A stretch of DNA of 64,000 nucleotides from Cephalotus follicularis (taxonomy: Eukaryota > Streptophyta > Magnoliopsida > Oxalidales > Cephalotaceae): NCBI GenBank assembly GCA_001972305.1, contig BDDD01000989.1, positions 372,001 to 436,000 of the forward strand. The letters run 5' to 3'. Shown one piece after another: positions 48,598-58,567 of the stretch (position 1 is its first letter; the number at the start of each line of letters is the position of its first letter). The notes beneath the pieces were generated by a model. That model saw only the letters and a list, made by a program, of their open reading frames with translations, had not been told where the DNA came from and ran no database searches. The translations under genes were made by a program, and so were the position numbers.

Positions 48598-49832
48598 TTG
48601 TTAAATGTACACAAACTCAAAGAGGAAATAAAACACTCTTTTTCGACCCTTCGAAAAATTGTATTCAAGATTTTAGTTCCAAGTTTGCAAGGGGCGGGAG
48701 GTCCAATGTTCATGTCGTTAAACCTCTGAACAGACGCCGACTAAACAAAGCCTCCCTACCAGGGGAACACCACAAAGACCCCCCAGGGGGGCACTCCCAA
48801 CAACGTTAAGCAGGGGGAACCACCCCAGCTTCCCCCAAATGATCAACCTATGCTAAGGAGGCGTCATTTCACCCCGGTTACGTAGCCGAGGGTTCCACCA
48901 AGGCGCAAGGGACAAAATCCCCCCAGGGACCAGGCTGGTCCGAGGGCGGGAGCATGGCCAAAACTACGGCAAACTCCCTCTTCTTCCTTAAGAACCGCAA
49001 GCCGGCCCGGGCGCTCCACCCAACCCCAGCAGGGCACATGCCCCCAGGGGACAGACCCAACAAAAAGCCTCACTCCGTGGAGCACGTGAAGGCTTCCAAG
49101 GAAGGTATAAGACTCCCTAGGGAGCACCCCCCGGTCGGCAACCCCACAGGAACTTGTTCGACCGGACCTGAAGTCGTGTCTTGAGAGGCGAACCCATGGG
49201 AACTCACAACGATCAAGCTCGTCGTACTGAGAACCTTATCACAAGTGTCCCTACGTGGACTGCAAGCTCAGAAGACCTGGCTCACGAATAGCCGAGCCAG
49301 ACGATGACCCGCGTGGCAAACCCATAGGAACTTGCCCGGGGAAACCAGACGCCTAGCCCACGGACACAATAGAGCCTACACAGGCCAAGTCCTTTTTGCC
49401 TAAGCGCCTTTAAAACGAGGTGTCCCAAAGGGACTACCAAGCTTGGGCGATCGAAATTCAAAGACAGTTGTGCAATGCGCATTTTTTTGTCCTAAGGGGA
49501 CTATTGGGGTTGGGCGGCCAAGCCCACAGACTGTTATATTGTTTATACTTCATTGACCTGAGAAAACTACACAACCTAAGTGGTTAAGTTTATCAAGTTA
49601 TAGGATTATTGTGATCGTTCATATGCAACTGCCCTAAGGGGGCCAAGGAGCGCGATGCCCCCCAGGTACTCCGTAAGTTGTTAAAGCATGTAAACAAAGT
49701 GGACAAGGTAAATACAAAAACACTTGTTGCATTGATAATTAGAAGATTACAATGATGAGAAAAGATTACAAGGCAAAAGACAAAAAGAAAAAAAAGAGCT
49801 AGCCTAGGCCTCGTCCCCCGAGGGTATATCCA
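48598..49832. other. Post-pol non-coding block of element B
   Basis: Shared with copy A (3430-4470) and copy C. It contains GTCCCAAAGGGACTACCAAGC-type repeats (49420-49640). No gene is supported. Confidence 0.65.
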
Positions 49833-52800
49833 CTATCGGGGGGGAGGGGCGTCCTCTTCCGTGGGAGGAGGAGGAGGAGGGTCTTTAGGGTTGGCACCAG
49901 GAGAAGGAGCCGGATCACCCCCGGCCGTCTGTGACGGGGCGAACTCCTCAGCATTGATCCGAGAGAGGGGCGCGGCGTCGAAGGCCACCTCGACAGAGGC
50001 ATCAAAAGGGACGATGTCGTGACCATTGGGCGACCAGGGGGCATCTTGAGCTTGGCTGTGCTCCTCGTCGAAAGCTCTGAAGGCCTCATCCTCAGCCTCC
50101 TCAATCCCCTCTGGGATGAAGTCATACTCGGCAACAGCAGGGCCGCAAATAAAGGACTCCAGCGGAAGGTCTGGGAAACACTCCACCATGTTCTGGCAGG
50201 TGTAGTACCCCCGGCGAAAGTTGGCTAAAGATTTCTTCAGGACCTCGCGGTTAAAGTCCTCGGAAGCTTTGTATAGCTCCACAGTCTGGTCCATCGCGTT
50301 CCGGTACTCGGCCGAGGCCTTGAAGTCGAGGGTGGCCCTCTCTGCAGCGGCCCTGGCCCAGGCGTCCCCAAGCTCTTGACACTTAGCCAGCTGGATGGTC
50401 AAGGCATCGATCCGGGCGTCGAGCCCAACCGCCCGCTCAGTCATTGTAATTTTGAGCCCCCTTTCCCTCTGGGCCTCCTGAATGACCTCCTCCTTCTCGG
50501 TCGCCATCTTTTCTTGGGCCCCCAGCACCTCCTCCAACTGGGCGCGAGCCGCGGCCAGGGACCTGCCCAGCTTAGCGTTCTCGGCCCCCAGCTGCTCATT
50601 CAAGCTAGACTCCTGGTCGGTTCTTTCCATCAGGAGATGGTCGTTGATCATAGCCAATGAAAAAGTGAACATGTCAACACAAGCCGTACAAGGAACTTTA
50701 AGTTCAGAAAAGACAAGGTTGAAGATAGGAAGGCTTACCCGCTCACAGCTTTGGAAGAGGTTGGTCCAGAGCTGACCGACCGTCCACTCCACCCTCATCC
50801 CTGTCTCATAGGGAAACATGGGCGCCCTGCCCAGCTCTGCGGCCACCCCCGGCGTCTTCAGGCACACCCCCGCGCGCCCGAGATCCCCCAGAATATCCCT
50901 AACCTGTGCAAGCTCCGCGGCAGGATAGGGGTGGTCGGGGTCACACAGGCGCTGTTCAACGGCCTCGACTGCAGGGGCCTTCCCCGTATCTGTCCGTGGC
51001 CTCTTCGTGGGGCGGCCCAGCTCCCCGTCTGACATAGGCTCCCTAACAGAGGCGTCCGAAACCCCTCGGACAGCCACGACCCCCTCGGCAGCCCTGGCCT
51101 CAGCATCACGAGCGGCCTCAGCGGCGCGCTCCTCCTCCACCGCTCGGGCCTTCGCAGCCCTGGCCTCCCTTTCTTTTGCGGCCAAGGCCGCCACGGCCCT
51201 GGCCTACATGGACGTTGTCGCCCTTGTTTCCCTGGCTTCCCTCTCCTCGGCATCATCAGCCTCCCTGGCCTCCGCAGCTAGGGTCTGGGGCAACTCCTGC
51301 AGCCTTGCCCTTGCCTCGGCGCGCCCGGCCGCCCTCCTCTCTGATGCCTTTCGCGTTTTCTCCAGGGCCTTCGGCCTCCACTCGGCGTCCCTCCTTTGCG
51401 TCTCTGGGTCCTCCGAGCGACCCTGCTCTCGCCCAGCCCTCAGCAGCTCCAAGGCGGAGTTTGGTCGAGCCATTTCTGCGCAAACAAAGAGAAACAGTTA
51501 GACATTGCAAAAAAGTAGCACATTCACAAAAACAAACTAGTTCTAGGAGAAACATAGTACAGTTCTCTCCTTGCAGGGCCGTGGAGGGGGCAGCTCTGCC
51601 CTGACTGCCTTGTCCTCTCTCTCCCTGTGCCCCCTGGGGCCCTTCCTCGTCCTCCAACTCCAGACTGACCCAGCGGCCCACGGACATGCTCAGCCCATGC
51701 CTCCACAGGTGGCCCTCGGACACGACCTTCAGCACGCCCTGGCCTCAGCATCACGAGCGGCCTCAGCGGCGCGCTCCTCCTCCACTGCCCGGGCCTTCGC
51801 AGCCCTGGCCTCCCTTTCTTTCGCGACCAAGGTCGCTGCGGCCCTGGCCTGCCTAGCCGCTGCCGTCCTTGCCTCCCTGGCTTCCCTCTCCTCAGCATCA
51901 TCAGCCTCCCTGGCCTCCGCAGATAGGGTCTGGGGCAACTCCTGCAGCCTTGCCCTCGCCTCGGCGTGCCGGGCCGCCCTCCTCCGCTCGGCGTCCCTCC
52001 TTTGCGTCTCAGGGTCCTCTGAGCGGCCCTGCTCACGCCCAGCCCTCAGCAGCTCCGAGGCAGAGTTCGGTCGTGCCATTTCTGCACAAACAAAGAGAGA
52101 AACAGTTAGACATTGAAAAAGTTGGCACATTCATAAAAACAAACTAGTCCTAGGAGAAGCATAGTATGGCTCTCTCCTTGCGGGGCCGCAGAGGGGGCAG
52201 CTCCCCCCTGACTGCCTTGTCCTCTCTCTCCCTATGCCCCCTGGAGCCCTTGCTCAGCCTCCAAGTCCAGACTGACCCTGCGACCCACAGACATGCTCAG
52301 TCCATGCCTCCGCAGGCGGCCCTCGGACACGACCTTCAGCACGTCCTCCGGCCCGAGGGCCGAGAGCCTCCTCGAGCCCTCAGCCTCCTCCCTGGTCAGA
52401 TATGACCTCTGGTTTAGGCGCCCGATGTCCAGGAAATCTGCCCAAGGGCAGGGCGTGAAGCCCGGAAGGTTCTTAACCAAGAAATACTTCTCCCTCCAAC
52501 GCTTGATGGACTTGTTGTTCTCGGCCAACAGTCTGGGGCGGCCTACACGCGACTTGAAGTAGAAGCCGCGTTTCTTGGGAGTAGGGGCCACACTGTGGAA
52601 CTCCTTGAACAAACCGACGGTGGGCACCGCCCCCACTTCCAGGCACCGCATGAGGAACCCCATGATAAACCCCCAGGACTGAGCCTGCAACATGGAGGGG
52701 TGGATTTGGTAGTGCCTGAGGACGGAGATGGCGAACGGATGCAGGGGGAGCCTCAGTCCATGCTCCAGGGAATCCTGGAACACCACGAAATGCCCCAGCC

Positions 52801-53095
52801 GGCTCACAGTGGCGTCCCGGGGGTCAGCTGGGATCTCCAAATCCAGCCCGCCGGGGATGGCGTACTCCTTGGTCAGCTGTGCCAATTTGTGTGGGCGCAT
52901 GGTGGACTCTTCAAAATCAGCCCGAAAGACCTGGACCCCGACCTCAGTGGCCTCAACGTTGGGGTTCCCGGCGGCGGAGGCCCCCATCTCCACCTCCATA
53001 TCTAGGGGGCGGATCGCTACTGTAACTCTCGCTGACGCATGGGCAATCGCTTCAGGGCCTCTGACGAGTCTCTTTGTCTGATTTGTTCTCGCCAT
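49833..53095 (-). pseudogene. Antisense accessory gene of element B (most complete copy)
   Basis: The minus-strand ATG at 53095 (MARTNQTKRLVRGPEAIAHA) opens exon 1, which carries the PF04195-like domain (LEHGLRLPLHPFAISVLRHY, SWGFIMGFLMRC, KRWREKYFLVKNLPGF) to about 52232. An upstream in-frame ATG at 53137 is possible but has a Ser-rich leader absent from copies A and C. After an intron whose acceptor reads TTTGTGCAG, exon 2 begins MARPNSA. It holds an Ala/Glu/Arg-rich helix, a basic cluster (GRPTKRPRTD, possible nuclear signal), VRDILGDLG, a long coiled coil, FRRGYYTCQNMVECF and an acidic, proline-rich C-terminus ending at 49833. A TAG at 51204 and a 606-bp internal duplication disrupt it. 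The third intron has lost its AG but reads through in frame. Confidence 0.8.
51130..52342. repeat. 606-bp tandem duplication within the antisense gene of element B
   Basis: The exon 2 start (CATTTCTGC on the plus strand) occurs at 51471 and again at 52077. The junction lies near 51737, where CGACCTTCAGCACG runs into CCCTGGCCTCAGCATC, sequence otherwise found at about 51095. Each unit carries the tail of exon 1, the intron and the head of exon 2. Confidence 0.85.
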
Positions 53096-53304
53096 TGGGT
53101 TGCCAGAGAAAGAGGACGAGGAGGATGAGGTGGTCATAAGTAGATTAAACAGAGGGAAAGGGTGAACGAAGATAAGCTCACCTTGTTTCTTGCATTTGAG
53201 AGAGGATGAAGGTAGAGAGTTTTGGAAATCTGGAGCTTTTTCTTTCTCTCTAGAGCTTTTAGGAATTGAGAATGCGTAAAGAGAACCCTTGGAGAAGAAG
53301 GGGG

Positions 53305-53312
53305 TATTTAAA
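53305..53312 (-). promoter_or_regulatory. TATA-like box of the antisense gene in element B
   Basis: TTTAAATA on the minus strand, about 210 bp upstream of the ATG at 53095. The spacing matches that of the TATAAA to the ATG in copy C (20932 to 21145). Confidence 0.45.
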
Positions 53313-53723
53313 GGCCCCCAGGGCGAATCTGGACCGTAGATTCCGGGATTCATCAACGGTGGAGATCCTCCTGCCAGGTCAGGGGTGGTTAACGAGGGGA
53401 CACGCGCAGGTATCTAGACGTCAAGCCTTAAAAGACGTTGAGATGACACGCGCAGGTATCGAAACGACAAGCGTTTAAAGTCTCGAAGGGACGTGCACAA
53501 GGATCGAAGCTTCAGGCGTTTAAAGAAAATTTACGGCGTAATGATAAGCATTAAGTGAATGGGGGTGGCTCGAGGCGACACCTATCGCACCCTACCACGT
53601 TGACGGTTGGGATGGTTCACTAGGCGTGGACCTAGTTCCCCCAACACCAGAACCTAAGGAGGAGCCCTCGGCCTTGCTTCTACCCTTCACCTGGTCAGCC
53701 CAGGCACGCTCAGCGCGTCAGCC

Positions 53724-53742
53724 CAGGAGGAGGGGGGGGACG
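53724..53742 (+). other. Candidate polypurine tract of element B
   Basis: AGGAGGAGGGGGGGA followed within a few bases by TGTCCTCCC, which could start the 3' LTR. The exact LTR start is not proven because the 5' LTR lacks this end. Confidence 0.45.
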
Positions 53743-53747
53743 ACAGC

Positions 53748-54321
53748 TGTCCTCCCAAGGAATGATGGCCTGACCTATGGGTCTTGTCACCAATTAAGGG
53801 AAAGGTCTCCTCTAAGCAATCTGACACGCCACAGAGGGTAGGAAGTTGCACGCCCGCGCAGCCACACGGATAGGATGGTCCTCCATCACATCAGTGTGAG
53901 GAAAGAGACTGACAAGCCACCAAAGCCCTCCCATTCATTAATGGGCATGCGGCTACGCACACTAAAGGGGGAGGAGTCCAAGGGAAGTGTCAAGGCCACT
54001 GACGTCCCCCCCTAGGGGCAGCCACTCCTGATTGGACACTCATCAATCACAAGCATCCCTATAAATACAAGAATGAAACACAATACAAAGGTCAGCCATT
54101 TTTCTCTCCTTCTAGCATACAAAGAACCCATTATTCTCTGTACAACAGCTAACTTGAGCTTCGGAGTGCCCCTGGGAGAATAACCTCCTGGACCTTCCTC
54201 CACTCTCTTGCTTGTGCAGGGATCATCAACCCTCTTTCTTGGACAGATTCACACATTCCTCAAATACAAATCAAACCCCTACACGTGGGGTACTGTTGTA
54301 GGAGAGATTTCCGCATCAACA
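53748..54321 (+). repeat. 3' LTR of element B (left edge approximate)
   Basis: The right edge is secure (CGCATCAACA, then cystatin-like intron sequence). The last 271 bp match the truncated 5' LTR. It includes TATAAATA at 54060-54067. The left edge at 53748 is inferred from a TG after a polypurine tract. Confidence 0.65.
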
Positions 54322-55411
54322 ATATTGATAGATGAAGAAAAGAGGAAGATATATCCTAAATTGATTATATTAACTTGGTACATATATCTGGGTGATATAT
54401 TAAAGGAAATAACAGTTTTCCTAATTTAATGCCACTACAACTTCATAACAACAGGAATAGAGTTTAACAGACTCAACTACTGATAAATAGATTTATTCAA
54501 TCAAATATATATATGAAAAAAAAAGACATAAGTGATTGAATCTTTGTATTATCCCCTCAATCACTAAATAGTTTAATTTTCCTCTTTTGCATGTTATAGA
54601 ATGCAAATTTGGAATTCGTGGAGATAGTGAAGGTAAACGCAGCCCCTTTACGTGGTTTAGATACTACATCGCCTTTGTTGCCCAGGATTCGTTTGGCGAG
54701 AAAAGGCGTATGGTAAGTCCACCTGTGAAGAAAGGTATGTTATATTGCTCTTGAACAATGACCTTTATAACCTAAAACATTAGGTTGTCAGTATCGATAC
54801 GATTTGCGTTGTTAAAAGCTACAATGAGGTATATTTTATTTCAAGTTTTTGATGTTCTATTCTTGACACAAAAATAGTTGAATCTTGGCATTTTCATCGA
54901 TTGAATTAGGGATTTTAGGTGATCCAAATGTTTCTGGATCAATACTGCTAAATATCAATGATATATTAGGGTCATAGGTTATTTATTGGTGAATCTCATG
55001 TTATTGGCGTTGTGACAAATTCCTTATTCTGTTTCTAGTTGTACTAAAATGTTTTCACTCTGAAATGTTTGGCCGGTGATATTTTGTGGATTTCCTTAAT
55101 CTATTCTATTAGTGATAAAAGTGTTATGCATATCATGTGCACTTTTCTTTTTCAGCGTATACGTCCCATAGGTTACCGCAAATGCTCTTGACTACATAGT
55201 AGGACTCTAGAACGTCTGACAAACCTTTTTTTGGCAATCTCCCGAGTTTCATTTAAATGTAGGTGTTTTGATATTATGTTCTCCCTCTAAAAGATTCATT
55301 GTATTATGGATACTAAGGCCTATAATTTTTGTACCCTTTCTTGTTTCCTAGAAAAATTTAAACTAAAAAGGTGTGTGATTATCAAATATTTTGGTTTTAT
55401 GAGATTAAATC

Positions 55412-57909
55412 TGTCACGCCCCGAACCGTGGGTTGGACCCCACGACTCAACACGTGGCAATCCGTACAATCATCATTATCATATCCATAAAAAGAATTAA
55501 AACTTAATAACATAAACCATTTATTTAATTTGTGGATATACAAACGTAGTTCGATATAATAATAAAAATACACTGTTACAAACCAGCAGGTAAAATAAAT
55601 AAATACACATTTATTCCTTACAAGTCTAATCATAAAGCGCACCGTCGAGAAGGAGGAACTTACTATAACTTTATCCTTGATACTGCTGCATCGTGCCAAA
55701 ACTACCTGTTCCTATACCTGGCCCAATCAAAGGAATGGGTCAGCAACCCTGGGGGGCCGTGTAGGTTACCACATATACGAGCACATACCAGAGGAACAAC
55801 CAATAAAAGCAGAGGAGAAAACATAATGCATGCATATCATGAAAGCAGACCACAATCCATAACATAACATCATCATCCTTTGTCCTCGGACTACTCTACT
55901 CAAATCATACATATCATTCACTTTACAGAGGAGTCTGGTCCGGGTCATCCTATGGTCTGGTCAATATGTAAGGTTCACCTGCCCGCGGAATTCTCCTCCA
56001 GGTTGACCTGCCGAGCGAAATTCGCCTTTTGCTCACCTGCTCTGGCGGTTCACCCTTTGGATCACCGGCTCTGGCGGAATTCACCTTTAGGTTCACCATT
56101 AGGCGGATTCGCCCGAGGATCACCTGCTTCAAGGTATTCACCCCTTGGGTTCACCTATTCAGCAGAATTCTCCCCAGTTGGGCTCACCTGCCTTGGGACC
56201 ATGTATATGTTTCCTTTCCTATGTCTATTCCATTTATCATATTCATTTCCTTTCCTTTAACAAGTCATGGGTGTACTACCTTGCATGGTTCCTTCCTATG
56301 CACAAGACTACATCCTAGCACATGCATGATGCATGTAGAGTGGCCATTCGTCATATCACGCTAGCTAGGGAATGCATGCAAGTTGGCCATCATCACGCAA
56401 GTACGTACCAGGGACGCATGCACATGCATATACAATTTTCTTCTTCATGAACGCACGCAGGGAGTACACGCCAGAGAACAACGCATGCAAAGCATGCATG
56501 TTTAGCTCATGGCAGGAGACAACGCCCCACGTTGGGTGCAGTCTCGGCTCGTGGCAGGGGAGAGCTCAGCGCTGTCACCTGCTCGGGAGAAGGTAGAGGA
56601 GAGCTTGGCACCGGTGTATGGCATGCTTGGGAAGCATGGGTTCTTGGCGCGTGGTTCCCCTGGCGTTGCTCCCCGGGCATATAACTCCCCTGGCGTTTAA
56701 CCATGGCACCTCGGCATGGCACCTGGTTCCTCTGGCATGGCCACCCCAGGTATGTAGCTTTCTTGTCGTCATCACCCCGACTCATGACTGGTCCCCCGAC
56801 ACCTCTGGCATAGCAGGGAGCTCGGGCATGGTAGGAGCTCGGACATGGTGGGAGCTCGGGCACGGTAGGAGCTCGGGTATGGTGGGAGCTCAGGCACTTT
56901 ACTTTGGGCGTACTGTCAGGCGCACCTGGTTCCCCGGCACCCCTGGCATTGGTAGTGATGCTCAACGCAGGTCGGGCATGGTGCACAGACATCGTGTATG
57001 GCACACTTTGAAAGCATGCAGAGAGTAGGTGACGCCTTTCATGCACGGTTGCCTTGTGAAGTGGAGAGCCCGCCACATGCCATGCTCGGCACATGTCCAG
57101 GGAAGGCTTAATCCCCCATTTTGGCGCCTCTGTAACTAACGTTTACAAACAAGGCACACTATGGGTGCACAGTGCGTAGCAGGGAACAAAAGCACATATT
57201 CTACCCTTTTTATTCATGATGCTATCATTAACAATAATAACACACGAGCACACGAATAATAAAGCAACAGCCAACCATGCATCAATAAATAATAAAACAC
57301 ACTCAACAAATAGACCACACAGCAATCATACACACAAGCTGGTAGGCACTCGGGTATGGAGTAACCTACCTGGAGGGTGGTTAAAAACAGAGATCACCTT
57401 ATATGGACTTCCTTTGAGCTGGGGTCTGTTACACACTGCTCCCCGGAAATAGATATTTATACCAATAGAGTGCAGAGGATATGGGGCTCACTTGGATATG
57501 ACCCATCTTGTCCTCTTCTCCCATTCCTCTCCTTCTCTCTCGATTCCTCTAGAATAAAATGTGCAAGATAAAGCCAAAAGTGTTTCCCTTTACTACCAGC
57601 CTTTTATATACAAGTGAGGAAACTTCCAGAATTGTTGAGACAATTCTTACGGGTGCAGGCCATACCTGAGCTTGGGCCAGTCTCCTCCTACTTGGGCCAA
57701 ATTGCACTTTCTACTTACAAGCTCAAAAATCCAATTACCACATTAAATTCAGCCCAAGGAGAGTCACACAATCTCTTTAGTCCAAAGTCACAAACTATAT
57801 TCCATTAAGACCCAAATAAATACTTCATAAAATTCGGGCTCAGTCCAAAAGGTGTGAAAATAATTATAAAGCCCAATAATAATATTTTATAATATTTATG
57901 GCTCTTACA
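55412..57909 (+). mobile_element. Solo-LTR-like insertion (2498 bp) in intron 3 of copy III
   Basis: It begins TGTCACGCCCCGAACC and ends GGCTCTTACA, with short inverted ends TGT...ACA. It is flanked by a perfect 5-bp duplication AAATC (55407-55411 and 57910-57914). Copy IV gives the uninterrupted sequence (near 61940), confirming the borders. There is no internal domain, primer site or second LTR, so a solo LTR of a large-LTR element is the simplest reading. A TATATA near 57607 would give plus orientation. It contains imperfect repeats of TTCACC-TGGCGGAATTC type (55975-56180) and a 17-bp array (56818-56897). Open frames inside (up to 195 codons, minus strand) look spurious. Confidence 0.8.
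56818..56897. repeat. 17-bp tandem array
   Basis: GAGCTCGGGCATGGTAG and variants, four full units and a partial fifth, inside the solo-LTR-like insertion. Confidence 0.9.
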
Positions 57910-58007
57910 AAATCTTTTATTTTGTGGGATTTTGGTACTTTATAATTGTGTAATTTGTTAGGTTTTGATGAATTATTTCTATTATAAAAGCTAATTCTTG
58001 ACATGGT

Positions 58008-58567
58008 CACTACTAAAAAACAGGCCAACGGCGAGGGCATACGGCGAGGGCATGGCGAGGGCATTAAGTCCCCTCGCCGTTTTGCCCGTTTTTATTTTTT
58101 TTTTAAAAGAAAGGCATGGCGAGTGCATTATTACCCTCGCCATGCCCTCGCCATGGCGAGGGCACTAAGTGCCCTCTCCATGCCCTCGCCAGGTACCCTA
58201 ATTATTTGCCCGATGTTCCAGACCGGCCCTAGCCATACCCTCGCCATACCCTCGCCATCTTCCGAGGGCATAGCGAGGCCACGGCGAGGTAGGGGATGAC
58301 AGGGCAGCCCAGCGCCCTAGCCATGCCCTCGCCGTGCCCTCGCCATGGCGAGGGCATGGCGAGGGTAGATTGCCCTAGCCATGCCCTCTGCGTGGCGAGG
58401 GCAGTAAATGCCGAGGGGACGCCACCCTCGCCGTCCCCTCGCCGTACTTGATAGCGAGGAGTAAATTGGCGAGGGTGTGCTCCCCTCGCCATGCCCTCGC
58501 CGTTGACTCAATGGCGAGGGGATGGCGAGGGGAAGTGCCCTCGCCGTTGCCCACTTTTCCTGTAGTG
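58008..58567. mobile_element. Non-autonomous CACTA-type transposon (560 bp)
   Basis: It starts CACTACTAAAAAACAGGCC and ends TTTTCCTGTAGTG, so the termini are inverted CACTA ends. It is flanked by a 3-bp duplication GGT (58005-58007 and 58568-58570), and copy IV shows the empty site (ACATGGTGTGCAT). The interior is packed with GGCGAGGGCA and its complement TGCCCTCGCC, several dozen times in both orientations. These resemble the sub-terminal repeats bound by CACTA transposases but fill the whole element. No coding capacity. It is much more GC-rich than its surroundings. Confidence 0.85.

Larger units (their letters stand above)
42674..54321 (+). mobile_element. Tat-lineage Ty3/gypsy retrotransposon, copy B (5' LTR truncated)
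   Basis: About 11.65 kb: truncated 5' LTR, primer site, gag, pol, non-coding block, antisense accessory gene (minus strand, 49833-53095), polypurine tract and 3' LTR. It sits between the 3' flank of cystatin-like copy II and intron 2 of copy III. The LTR remnants are more alike than those of copy C, so it is the younger insertion. Coding damage is limited: one frameshift in gag, one TAG, a 46-bp deletion at the RT/RNase H border and one TAA before integrase. Confidence 0.95.

Noticed and set aside
51007..52116. Plus-strand Ala/Ser-rich frames of 140-180 codons
   Set aside because: Mirror image of the Glu/Ala/Arg-rich coiled coil on the minus strand; low complexity.
56507..57094. 195-codon minus-strand frame in the solo-LTR-like insertion
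   Set aside because: Composition follows GC-rich short repeats (GAGCTCGGGCATGG); no family signature; overlaps equally long frames on the other strand.
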